From assembly GCA_011634665.1 (NCBI GenBank), contig WAEK01000006.1, positions 2,362,001 to 2,426,000 of the forward strand: a stretch of DNA of 64,000 nucleotides, in the 5' to 3' direction. The position numbers were made by a program, and so were the translations under genes. The notes below the pieces were generated by a model. That model made no database searches. It saw only the letters and a list, made by a program, of their open reading frames with translations, and was not told the DNA's origin. The stretch is from Mortierella sp. BCC40632 (taxonomy: Eukaryota; Mortierellomycota; Mortierellomycetes; Mortierellales; Mortierellaceae). This document shows, in pieces, positions 11,113 through 20,660 of this stretch (its first letter is position 1; each line of letters opens with the position of its first letter).

Positions 11113-13966
11113 TTACCCCTTTGGTTCAGCTGCGACAGGACGGTCCCCCCCCCTTCCAAAGGATCAGATCATCCTCCCACTGCTCCCTATTCTCTCGGGC
11201 CATTTGCCACCCCGCATGCGAGCATTCCTCTGATCTCTTTTTGGAGAATACGGGTCGCTCTGTCCTTTGCTCTTCACCATGATGTGACGACGCTCAGCAC
11301 CACGCACAACCGCTGACCACATCACCCCATCTTCTCTCTCTCTCTTTCTTTCTTCTCACCCCTCTATCTCTCTATATATCTCTCCCTCTACTACTACTAC
11401 TACTACTACTACTACTGTCTACCAACAGAGGCAAATACGACTATGACTACTTTGAATACCTCGTCAAGGTTTTTCACAAGTGCAAGCAATACGGCTTCAA
11501 GTGTTTCATCGACCCCCATCAGGATGTGGTACGTGTCTTTGCTGTATTAGAGTCCACGTCCATTCTAGATCTGCCTAGACCATCGATTCACCTCCTGAAT
11601 ATGCCATCCGTTGATCATAGTGGTCTAGATTCTCAGGCGGATCAGGAGCGCCTCTGTGGACACTCTACCTCGCAGGACTCGACCCCAGCTGCTTTCCGCA
11701 GACCAACGCTGCCTTGGTCCACAATCAATACGAGGACCCGGAGAACTTTCCCAGGATGGTCTGGGCGACCAACTACAACAAGCTTGCTGCTGCCACCATG
11801 TTTACACTCTTCTTTGGAGGATCCACCTTTGCTCCAGACTGTGTTGTGGATCAAATGAACATCCAGGATTATCTACAGACACATTATATCAAAAGCTACA
11901 TGGCCCTTGCACGCTACATAACGGAACAAGATGGCATCGAGGACGATGTTGTCATTGGATACGACACTCTCAACGAACCATCCGCAGGATGGATTGGAGT
12001 GGATGATCTTACAAAGATTCCACATCATCAGGAACTCAAGAAAGATGCCACGCCAACTCCATTGCAGGCCATGATTCTTGGTCAAGGATACCAGCAGACG
12101 GTCGAGTGGTGGATTTCAACCTTTTTTGGACCCCGCCGCAAGGGCTCCAAGACGATTGATCCTCAGGGCGTGACAGCATGGCTCTCAAAGGAGAAGCGCG
12201 ATGAAAAGGACAAAACGTTTGGATGGAGTCGAGCTTCTTTCTACCCAAAGGCTGGCGAGTGTATCTGGGCAGCACATGGAGTCTGGGACATTGCAAACCA
12301 ACAGGTACTCAACCCAACCTATTTCTGCAAAGATCCCGAGACTGAAGAAAAGTACGATTTTGATACTCGATCGTTTTTGCCGTTTTGTCGTCGGTTTGCA
12401 CAAGCCGTGAGGTCTGTCCACAAGGCCGCCATCATCTTCTTGGAGCCACCTGTGAATGAGATCCCCCCTTCGCTTCCTCCACCTCACGACGACGATGACG
12501 TAGCCCAGTTTGATATCACATCGCGAGTGGTGTATGCACCTCATTGGTACGATGGACTTACACTATTGAACAAAAAGTGGAACTTTTTCAACATTGACTA
12601 TCTGGGAGTAAAGCGAGGACGATACCCCAACTATGCGTCAGCCGTCAAGATTGGCGAGAAAGCAATTAAGGAATGTTTTAGACATCAACTCGCCAGCATC
12701 AAGGAAGAAGGTCAGTCGGCGATTGGTCAACATCCAACACTGATTGGTGAGATTGGTATCCCGTATGACATGAACAACGCCAAGGCTTACAAACCCAATG
12801 GCAACTACAAGGAGCAGATCAAGGCTATGGATGCCAACATGTATGCTCTCGAGTCCAACCATTTGAACTTTACCCTCTGGAACTATTGCCCTGACAATAG
12901 TCACAAGTGGGGTGATCTATGGAACGGCGAAGACTTGTCCTTGTGGAGCAAGAATGACGCCACCCGGGACCCTCGTAGCAAAACCATGCCTCTTAGAAAG
13001 AAGGAGAGTGTCAATAGCCTTGCTGGCATTGAAGGAGCAAGCAATGATTTGTATAGCTTACACAGAGTGGATTCTGAAAGCAGTAGTCCAAGAGAAGCGG
13101 CTCTGTCCAATCCGGGCACTCCCGTATCGACACCAGGACTGACGCGACGATCCTCATCCACTGCCTCATTAAAGGCCACCCTTGAAGAGGCAGGACAAGC
13201 ACCACAATCATCACAGTCCCCAGTACATGCCCGTGTAGCCAAACTCTCGGGATCGCCACCAGTCTCATCCTCGAGCTCAACACGATCAGAATCAACGGCA
13301 GGATCGGACCGACCTTTGTTACAGAGTCCAGCCTCAAGTTATGTCAATAGCACTGTGGCATCAAATCAAGGAACGAGTCAATCCCAGCAGGGACTTGATC
13401 TAGGTGGACGAGCTCTGGTTGCTTTCTGCCGGCCGTTTGCACAAAAGGTGGCAGGTGTGCCGATTGATCTTTCATTCTCGCTAAACACAGTTGTCTTCAA
13501 GTTTTCTTTCCGACGGACTCGGACTAGTGAACCGATTGCAGCCAATCCATTGAACTCACCACGACCAGGCAAGATCAATGAGCCCACAGAGATTTATTTG
13601 CCCAGGATCCACTTTCCGTGTGCGGATGAGTATTTTAACTCGCTTGGTCAAGATGCGAGGGTCAGTGGTCGAGGTCAAGACCAAGTCTGTCAGGTCACTG
13701 TGTCAGGAGGCCGTTGGGAATGGAAGAAAGAGGAACAGATCCTCTATTGGTGGACAAATGATGAGGAGGACGATGAGAATGACGATGAGGACAATACCAA
13801 TCGAACTCGTGCTCGTGAATTCAAGGACAAGGATGACAATGGAAGGGATAAGGACGTGTATGAGATTACAGTTGTAGGAAAGAAATGGGCTGGCAATTCT
13901 TTGACCACGAAACGAACCCGTGGTGGACTATGGAGTGCTTTGAGTCAATGCTGTAGAATCTCATGA
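9415..13966 (+). CDS. EGH1: steryl-beta-glucosidase, GH5 family (EGCrP2/Egh1-like)
   Basis: Glycoside hydrolase of the EGCrP/Egh1 group (GH5 subfamily 12), which in fungi removes glucose from ergosteryl-beta-glucoside and related glycolipids in the cytosol or vacuole. Exons 9415-10031, 11429-11528 and 11621-13966 join in frame to 1020 aa, longer than yeast Egh1 (about 760 aa). The junctions restore the conserved stretches EHAGPGKYDYDYF and PHQDVWSRFSGG. The acid/base Glu is in DTLNEPSAGW (about residue 358) and the nucleophile Glu in LIGEIGIPYD (about residue 616). The N-terminal 110 residues are Ser/Thr-rich and disordered. An inserted Ser-rich, acidic linker (about residues 690-790) precedes a C-terminal beta-rich domain interrupted by an acidic DEEDDENDDED run. 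There is no signal peptide. Intron 1 is 1397 bp and carries two long CT microsatellites. The catalytic assignment is strong; the sterol-lipid substrate is inferred from family membership. Confidence 0.93.
10171..10227 (+). repeat. (CT)n microsatellite in intron 1 of EGH1
   Basis: About 28 CT units in the sense orientation within the 1.4-kb intron. Confidence 0.95.
10735..10793 (+). repeat. (CT)n microsatellite, second copy in the same intron
   Basis: About 29 CT units. A third, shorter CT run lies near 11080-11110. Confidence 0.95.
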
Positions 13967-13989
13967 GAAGCGATAGAAAGAGGAAGAAG

Positions 13990-14028
<39 letters not shown>

Positions 14029-14339
14029 AGGAGGAGGAAGAGAGAGAGAGTTTTTCTCTTCTTTCCTTTGTTGTTCGAGCCCTCTGCCATTGCACGATTC
14101 TAGGCACGATTTTTTGTAAAGAATAAAACGAATTTTACCCAAACACACACAAGCTTAAAAAAAACAAAAAGAATACTTTTGAATCGAGCGGACAAAATGA
14201 TATTTGATCCATTCATGACATGCAGTCAGCTCTTTTCTTTCTCTTTTCCTCCAAGGGCTACGCTACCCTGGAAGCTGTTTATTTTTATACTCTTGAGTTT
14301 TCCAAACACGCTCACCTGTTCCTGATCCTTCGTGGAAAC
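13967..14339. other. 3' flank of EGH1
   Basis: Contains a run of about 37 A (13990-14026) 25 bp after the stop and then ordinary AT-rich sequence. No gene seen. Confidence 0.6.
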
Positions 14340-14965
14340 TATAAAAAAATCGTAAGCCTGACTTGCATACTGACCTCTCCTCGAACTCCTTGGGTCATAT
14401 CATAGATTGAGAATCATCCTGTAGTTTGTCATGGAGAGTTGATAGGTAGAGTGGGTTGAGGTTGATAATAATAGAACTAACAGTCATTGGTGGTGAGAAT
14501 ATCATAACTCAGCACTTTGAGCTCCAATGGCTCCTTCTGCAGATCGGCTTCTTCGGTCACTTTGAATCGGGAATCCTTTCAAGGAAGAAAAAAGAGACCG
14601 AGAGGCCTCGTCTCCGTCTATTACGACTAGGAAGGTGCATGCTGAGTCTAGTTACGAAGGCTGCATCCATGAACTAGAGGATATTAACCTCTTTTCATGT
14701 CGGATGAGAAAGTCTTGCGGCAGTTAGACGAGCGCTTGACTACAAAGTCAGTAAACTTGACATTGACAGAGGCACCAGTCAAGTTGGAGGCCTTGTCCAT
14801 GACGGGCAAGTCCCTTGTGGCAATGACTCTGACCTTGAGTGATGCATTAGACGAGTTGTATCGATAAGGCGTGGCACTATTTGCTATATCCCCGAAATCA
14901 AAAATGTCCTTGATGACCTTGGTATCCTTGAGTTGGTCCAAGAGAGTGCTAGTAGGGCTCCATGC
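14340..14965 (-). pseudogene. decayed C2-domain gene (C2CD5-like)
   Basis: Three pieces of one C2 domain lie in order on the minus strand but in incompatible frames. The first (about 14860-14710) reads LKVRVIATRDLPVMDKASN, closely like the start of C2CD5-type C2 domains, and continues to SNCRKTF where CRKTLNPVWN is expected; it then runs into a stop at 14684. The second (about 14570-14475) reads RFKVTEEADLQKEPLELKVL and meets a stop just after TNDC. The third needs a one-base shift (IIINLNPL), and then IYDMTQGVRGEVSMQVRLTI, ending near 14346. No intron restores the frame at either break, so I call it a pseudogene. Upstream of LKVRV the frame stays open (LLDQLKDTKVIKDIFDFGDI) but is not like the family. 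C2CD5 relatives bind membranes and act in vesicle traffic. Confidence 0.75.
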
Positions 14966-15630
14966 AGTGCATCTTTTTTCTTTTTTTTTTTTTTTTTTAC
15001 CATAAAAAAAAAAAAAAAAATAGAAAAATGAGCGAACAAAGGACTTGTTGATAGACAGTTTAGACAAAGCAACTGCTGGTCTCTCCTGCATACCTATTCG
15101 ACACTAACTGACTAGCCAGCCAGCTCCAGAGAGTGATCAAACAACCGAGTCTCTGTCGCCTGTGTCATTGGACGGGTGTCTCGACTGGACTCTTCTTTCG
15201 CGTGGCCATCAGGACGCGTTCCTGACCGCTGCGACCTGTTTCTTCAATCACAGCTTGACCAGAAACCACAAGTTAATAGGCCAGAAGAAGCAAAGTTTTT
15301 TACTCGAACCTGAGGAACATGAGGATGCTTTTAGATATTGCCACCATTTTACATATACGAAATATTGTTGCAAAAGCATTGTGATTAGATGGACGCTCCT
15401 TGTGTAGCAAATGCGATGGCAACGTTCTCCCCTGCACAGACCTTCGCCGAGGTCTCACCGGGGTTGTTTCTTTGTGTTTACATTATGTGCTCAGTGCGCG
15501 CAAAGAACCTTTTCCTCTCTTTCCTTCCTTTCTCCTCGCCTGGCTTTGTCATCCTCGTCCCCCCTACTACCACCACTACCACCACTACCACCCTCTTTTT
15601 TTTTCACTGTTTTTCACCGACCTGACAGCC
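14966..15630. other. gene-free stretch
   Basis: T run then A run at 14979-15019 (a T17/A17-type inverted pair), then ordinary sequence grading into the C-rich island near 15570. No gene recognised. Confidence 0.5.
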
Positions 15631-16419
15631 ATGATCCCCGCCTCCCCCTCCTCTTATTATTCCCCCGTCAGCTCCCCCCGCACCTGTCCTTCTCCCCCCT
15701 CTTGGTCACCTCCTCCTCGCGCGTCATCGCGCCCCTCCCCTCTCCATCGCGCCGCGCCTCTCGCTCCCCGTCACCTTGGCCCCGCCGCGCCCGCCGCTCT
15801 CCCTCCTCTCCGTCCTCGCCCCGCGCCCCCCGATCGCACCTGCCCTGGTCGTTGTCGCAACAAAACCCGTACGCGGCAGCCCGCGCCCGTACGCGACCAC
15901 CGGCATGGGGTTCACCGCGCGCAAGTCCGACGGCTGGTCCGTCCAACTGGATGAGGGCGCAAGCCCCTTCCCACCCACAATGGCCGACTTCCTCAAAAGT
16001 CTCTCCCCCAAGCGGCTCCCCTTCCCCCTCCTCCCCTGCCTCTTTCATCTCTTCTCCCACTCCTTCTCCCCCGGCGCACTTCTCCGCTCCCTCAGCTCCC
16101 CCCCTGACCCTTCGGCGCCTCTCCCGCCACCCTCTTCTTTCTCTCTCCTGCCGAGATCTTTAAGACGGCCCCCGCCCACCACCCTTCCTTTCCTTGCCCC
16201 CCGCTCTTTTCCCCCTTCCCTATTGTCCCAGCCCCTGTCCCGTCCCTACCACCGTCCCCACCACCATCCCCTCCTGACCCCCCTGCCTTTTGGCGGCGGT
16301 CGGGATCAAATCACCCTGCGGCGCCGGTCGCCCAGGGAGTCTCCGCCACCGTCCCCTCCTGGCGCTGGGCGCCAGGTCCAGTCAAGGTTCCCAAAGTCCA
16401 GCCCGCATCCCCATCGTCC

Positions 16420-18108
16420 ATGTCCGTGGGATCGGGCTCCCTGACTGTGGTCGTGGTCACCACCGACCGCTTCTTGGCCACGGTCGGGCCCTGTCATCCC
16501 TGCGGCACCGTTGTTTCGGGGGATTCCCTGCTCCCGTCCCCGTCCCCGTCCGGTGCCTGGTCCTGTCCCTGTCCCCATGCCCTTCCCTTTGGTTGCCCCA
16601 GCTCCTGTCCTTTCCCTGCCCCAATCCCATTTCCGTCTTCACCCCCGCACCCTTCCCCGCCCCCGGCTTCGTCCCCTTCCTTTGTTCTTGTTCTGTTTTT
16701 TTTCCCTGCCCCTGGCCCTGTCCCCTTCCCTGTCCCCAACCAGGCACCCACCCCAGCCATCCACCAGGCTGCGGGCTTCTCTCCTCAACGCGGCCGTCAA
16801 CCGCGTTGCCCACGGCTGCGTCGCCCCTTCCGACGCAGCCTCCTCACAAGGGCAATCCCTGGCCTCAGGGCATTGCCCTCCTTCCCCTCCCTGCGGGCTG
16901 TGCGCCGAGCAAAGGCACAGTCCTGCCAGATGGGTATGCTCTCTGGTCAGAGCATACCTGCCCTTCTCCTCACGGGTGCACCTTGCTACCAAGGTATGCC
17001 CCTGGCGGTGCCGGCACCGCCAGTCCCCATGAACATGCCTGGGATCCCGGGCATGTTCATCCCCTTCCTCCCCCCGGCCACCCCCACTCCCTCGGCCGGG
17101 TCCGCCCCGCAGTCGCGCGTCTGCCGCCTTCGCCGATTGGCACGGCGACGCGCCCAGTTCCGGCTGCTGGCCAGTCGGGCTGCACAGCCTCTGTCTGTGT
17201 TGCCACACTGCGGGCGGTCCCTTCTCCGTCCCCGTTCCCATTCTCACGTCCGAAAGACGGCTGGCCGTCGAAAAGGACAAACGGGGACGTCCTCGCGCTC
17301 TCGCAGGGCCTATCGACTGGCTCGGCGACGCGCCCTCCTCTCGCCGCGACCCCGCCCCGCGGCACAGCCTCTGGTCAAGGTTGTGCCGCCTTCTCGTGGC
17401 AGTCTCCTGACCCGAGTGACGCGTCGTCGTCCTCGGGTCTCTCCTTATCCGACTTCGTCAGATGGCCGTTCCTTGGCCAGACGAAACTCCCTCCCCCGGC
17501 GGCAGCCTCCAAAGGCAGCCCAGCCCACCCCAGCCCCGGTCCTTGCCCCGCCAGCCCCACCAGCAGCAACTGTCCCAACACCGGCATCGACCAAGGCCCC
17601 GCCAGCTCCTGCCTCGTCGGCTTCTCAACAGCCCGAGGTCAAGGCGAAGCGGCGCTCGGAGAGCGACATTGACTGGTCGCTCCTCAAGCGTCCCCGGCTG
17701 ATTGAGCCGGAGAATGCCCTCACCATGGGCATCCGCGAGCCTCTCACCATGCTAGTCGTGGTCGAGAAGGAGAAGGGGGAGGAAGAGGAGACCGAGGAGG
17801 AAGAGAAGGTGGAGGAAGAAGAGGAGAAGGTGGAGGTGAAGGTCGTCGAGGAGGAGAACCAGGACGACGAGCAGGAGGACGACCACGAGGAGGTGGTCGT
17901 GGAGGTGAAGAACGAGGAGGAGAACAAGAACGAAGAGAACGAGGAGGAGGAGGACGAGAAGAAGGATGAGAACGAGGAGAAGGAGGACGACAAGGAGGCG
18001 GAGTTCCTCAAGAAGGTGTTGGTCAAAGGCGTCCTCCTTCTGACCGCTTCATTGGCCGTGGTGCCGTTGGCCTGGCGCCTCTTTGGCCTCTGGAGCGGTA
18101 GGCTCTGA
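16420..18108 (+). CDS. putative acidic tail-anchored protein (start uncertain)
   Basis: Only the C-terminal part is well supported. From about 17590 the frame reads a Pro/Ala linker, then SESDIDWSLLKRPRLIEPEN, a 90-residue Glu/Asp/Lys/Val run (17756-18000), and a hydrophobic helix VLLLTASLAVVPLAWRLFGL just before the stop, as in tail-anchored membrane proteins. Upstream the frame stays open to about 16402 and includes plausible stretches (PVPMNMPGIPGMFIPFLPP at about 17017-17073). However, C-rich sequence lacks stops in all three forward frames, so openness proves little. A separate frame-2 segment from an ATG at 15905 (MGFTARKSDGWSVQLDEG) may be a lost or spliced N-terminus. The gene overlaps the hairpin array. 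Function unknown; RNA evidence is needed for the 5' end. Confidence 0.4.
   Translation: MSVGSGSLTVVVVTTDRFLATVGPCHPCGTVVSGDSLLPSPSPSGAWSCPCPHALPFGCPSSCPFPAPIPFPSSPPHPSPPPASSPSFVLVLFFFPAPGPVPFPVPNQAPTPAIHQAAGFSPQRGRQPRCPRLRRPFRRSLLTRAIPGLRALPSFPSLRAVRRAKAQSCQMGMLSGQSIPALLLTGAPCYQGMPLAVPAPPVPMNMPGIPGMFIPFLPPATPTPSAGSAPQSRVCRLRRLARRRAQFRLLASRAAQPLSVLPHCGRSLLRPRSHSHVRKTAGRRKGQTGTSSRSRRAYRLARRRALLSPRPRPAAQPLVKVVPPSRGSLLTRVTRRRPRVSPYPTSSDGRSLARRNSLPRRQPPKAAQPTPAPVLAPPAPPAATVPTPASTKAPPAPASSASQQPEVKAKRRSESDIDWSLLKRPRLIEPENALTMGIREPLTMLVVVEKEKGEEEETEEEEKVEEEEEKVEVKVVEEENQDDEQEDDHEEVVVEVKNEEENKNEENEEEEDEKKDENEEKEDDKEAEFLKKVLVKGVLLLTASLAVVPLAWRLFGLWSGRL
16786..17485 (+). repeat. tandem array of unrelated hairpins (inverted repeats)
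   Basis: Inverted repeats with stems of 7-12 bp follow each other about every 30 nt, each with its own sequence. Examples: CAACGCGG/CCGCGTTG (16786-16808, loop 7); GGCTGCGTCG/CGACGCAGCC (16814-16840, loop 7); AGGGCAAT/ATTGCCCT with inner CCCT/AGGG (16849-16879); GGGCTGTGC/GCACAGTCC (16895-16923, one GT pair); GGTATGCTCT/AGAGCATACC (16933-16958, loop 6); GGGTGCACCTTG/CAAGGTATGCCC (16974-17001); a perfect 22-bp palindrome (17002-17023); ATGAACATGCC/GGCATGTTCAT (17029-17060); CCCGGCC/GGCCGGG (17073-17100); GCGCGTCTGCCG/CGGCGACGCGC (17115-17153, one bulge); GGCTGCACAG/CTGTGTTGCC (17178-17204, loop 7); GACGG/CCGTC inside GTCC/GGAC (17248-17278); GCGGCACAGCCT/AGGTTGTGCCGC (17359-17389, loop 7); GACCCGAG/CTCGGGTC with inner GACG/CGTC (17409-17439); TTCGTC/GACGAA with inner TGGCC/GGCCA (17454-17485, loop 7). 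Isolated hairpins also occur at 15929-15943, 16358-16376 and 16463-16487. Nature unknown. Confidence 0.85.
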
Positions 18109-18291
18109 ACCATACGGCCGTTTGGTAAGATTTGACTTCAACTTTTTTTTTGTTTGTTTGTTTGTTTGTCATGGTTGAAATTGGATGTCGATGCTTGTCT
18201 GGACTGACTTGATCTCTTCTTTTCCTCTACCCATTCATAATCCACAATCCACAATCCACATCTCCTCCTCACCCTCCTCTCCTTCCTCTTC

Positions 18292-18293
<2 letters not shown>

Positions 18294-18382
<89 letters not shown>
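18294..18382. repeat. (CT)n microsatellite
   Basis: About 44 CT units, the longest in the window, 190 bp after the stop of the acidic-protein frame. Confidence 0.95.
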
Positions 18383-18385
<3 letters not shown>

Positions 18386-18526
18386 CATCCTTTCCTTGTG
18401 ATTTTTCTTCCCCCTCCTGGGCTTGTTTCCTCCACTTCATTCATCTCTCCTCCACCACAACCTCACCATCTCCTCCACCACAACCTCACCGTCTCCTCTA
18501 CTCCACCATCTCTTCCATCCACTTTA

Positions 18527-18530
<4 letters not shown>

Positions 18531-18592
<62 letters not shown>
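18531..18592. repeat. poly(T) tract interrupted once by G
   Basis: About 60 nt of T with a single G near 18561. Confidence 0.95.
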
Positions 18593-18655
18593 CTTTTCTC
18601 GACACACTCCTTTTCCACACTTTTTTTTTCTTTCGTCCACCCCCTTCCACTCTTC

Positions 18656-20315
18656 TCATACCTCTTTCCATTCTCCTCTCCTCGGATCCGATCTATGATT
18701 CTCTCCGCTTCCATACCCTACTGTCCATGTCATCCTCAGTCTTGATGGGGATGGATACAGACGAGTAGTGGGCTGCGGATCGAAAGAGTCATGGAGAGAA
18801 TCAACTGAGGATGGGGTGAGTACTGGAGAGGGGTCAATGGCGAAGGGTGGAGGGTGTGTGGCCTCAGGGCGGGCTGCTGTGGATGTCCTTGAGGGACATT
18901 CAGCTTGAGGCGGCGTCAAGGCTCTTTGTGAGGCTGCAGTGATCCCCGGTGAGAGCTGGGAGCCTGCACTTCTCTCTCTTCCTAGGCGTGCGACTGGATA
19001 GGGACCCCAATGGTGGGTCAAGGTGCGACGCGCCCGCAAGGTGGGACCGGCGATATTGCCGGGCGGGCTGGACAACAGAGGCTGATAGGGTTGAGGGCCC
19101 TGACAACTCAGAGTGAACAATAGTCCAAAGGTTCTCTTTTTTGGGCCTTGCGCTATTGCTCGGTGTGTCCAACACTTTCGAGTAGTCGACTTTTCTGTTT
19201 TCTATTTCGCCTTCTGCAGCCAAGATTCTTGGCCACTCTTCCTTTTTTGTTCACCTCTGTGCTGCAATGGTCTGGTAATGGGTATTCTTCTCATTCCTAT
19301 ACCTCTGCATTCAGGTTTGTGAGGGGCCGTGTGGTTTTATTGTTGCTCGCTTCCCTTGTTTTTCCACTTTCTTCTCTGCATGTGGTTTCTCTACATGTAG
19401 GTCTTAGGCGAGTATTTTTTTTCTATCTTGTTCTCTCTTCCCCTTCATCTTTTGCAAATCGCGCGTTGGATTGAAACGGTCGGCTTGCAGTCGATTGAGG
19501 TCTTGTTTTTTTCCCTTTCTACTGAGTCAAGCATGTCCTCAGTTCTCTGCAGGTTCACTTTTACTCAGTGGGTTACTTTCTCCCCTCATTTTTTTTCTCT
19601 CCTTCTCACCTCTTTTCCCCATTCCTTCCTTCCCTTCCTCTCCACTCTCCTCTCCTCCTCCACTCTCCTCCTCCACTCTCCCCTCTCTCCACACCTCCTC
19701 CCCCTCCCCTTGTTTCTTCTCCATTTCTTCTCTGCCTGTGGGTTCACTCACAGACAGGATTCTAGTATAGTCTCTCTCCACTCTCCCCATGTTTTATTTC
19801 TGACTCGAGTGATTATCAAGAGGCTTGCCTCTTGACAGTTTCAACAGCCAGGTTCTGTTTTTCGTCCCTGTTGGCAGGATCTCATTCCCGCTGACAGACT
19901 TGGCTGCAGACTTTTAGCGTAGTGGGTGTTTGTGTGTTTTGTGTATGGGCTGTTGATACTCTTCACCTTTTCGTTTGTTGGCACATCTTTTCGCTCTGTG
20001 GTCGGAGTGACCCTCCCCAATGATTCAGTCTCTCTGTCCTATTTTCCTTCCCGGTCAGCCGGAACTCTCACCTTGCAAAAGTAGTCGTACCACCTATCCG
20101 CAATAGCCCCTAGGAGGAGGCTCAGAGAGGAGCAGGTTCTCGGGTGAGAAGAAGGATTGCTGTAGTGGATCAAAGGGGTTTGATGCATAAGTCCTTGGGT
20201 TTGGGTGTTCTTGGACTGAGCCAGTAGTTTGTCTCTGAGTTCCCACCTCCTTCTTCTCCTTCAACATTGATACCCGCCAGTACCCCCATACCTCTTTTGG
20301 TTCTTCTCTTTCCAA
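18656..20315 (-). other. gene-poor stretch with possible coding relics
   Basis: No gene can be defended, but three minus-strand segments have protein-like composition. They are a segment at about 20240-20094 ending LLSEPPPRGYCG and containing SNPFDPLQQSFFSPENLL; one at about 19245-18900 containing EGEIENRKVDYSKVLDTP and KKENLWTIVHSELSG; and one at about 19120-18690 containing PPPFAIDPSPVLTPSSVDSL, after which a different frame gives SIPIKTEDDMDSRVWKRRES. The frames do not join by clear introns. They could be remains of a retroelement ORF1 or of a host gene; I recognise no domain. A perfect 9-bp inverted repeat (TCAAGAGGC..GCCTCTTGA) is at 19816-19835. Confidence 0.3.
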
Positions 20316-20485
20316 AGCATAGACTAGGAGCTGAGGACGCCATTCCGCGGATTTATTTATTTACTACTGATATCAAGACAACGGCTGGTCGAGAGCCTAT
20401 TCGCCCCGGGACAGGACCATTTGCATTGGACATGATAGAGGAAAGATACTGCCGACCTTCCTGGGAGCTTTTTGCATTGGATCCG

Positions 20486-20660
20486 TTTGAATATTGCATT
20501 GGAATCATTTGGATATTGCGTTGGAGCAGTTGGATATTTTGTTGGAGTCATTTGGATATTACGTTGGGACCATTTGGATATTATGTCGGAATCGTTTGGA
20601 TATTTTCTTTGGATTCATTTGGATCTTGCTCTGGATTCATTTGGACATTACTCTGGATTC
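20486..20660 (+). repeat. 22-bp minisatellite, about 8 copies
   Basis: Consensus TTTGGATATTNCGTTGGAATCA, with copies of 21-23 bp. The last three copies drift to TTTGGATCTTGCTCTGGATTCA. Looser GGATATTGC echoes continue to about 20810. On the minus strand the unit would read roughly QYPNDSN, but frames break, so coding is not supported. Confidence 0.9.

Noticed and set aside
16786..17485. CRISPR array
   Set aside because: The hairpins have no shared repeat sequence or regular spacers, and the genome is eukaryotic.
16290..17672. 460-aa forward frame through the hairpin island
   Set aside because: C-rich sequence removes stops from all three forward frames; this one has no start context or domain, and the neighbouring frame leads into the better supported acidic C-terminus.
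19816..19835. Perfect 9-bp inverted repeat as a transposon end or terminator
   Set aside because: No partner copy, target duplication or adjacent gene; probably chance or a small relic.
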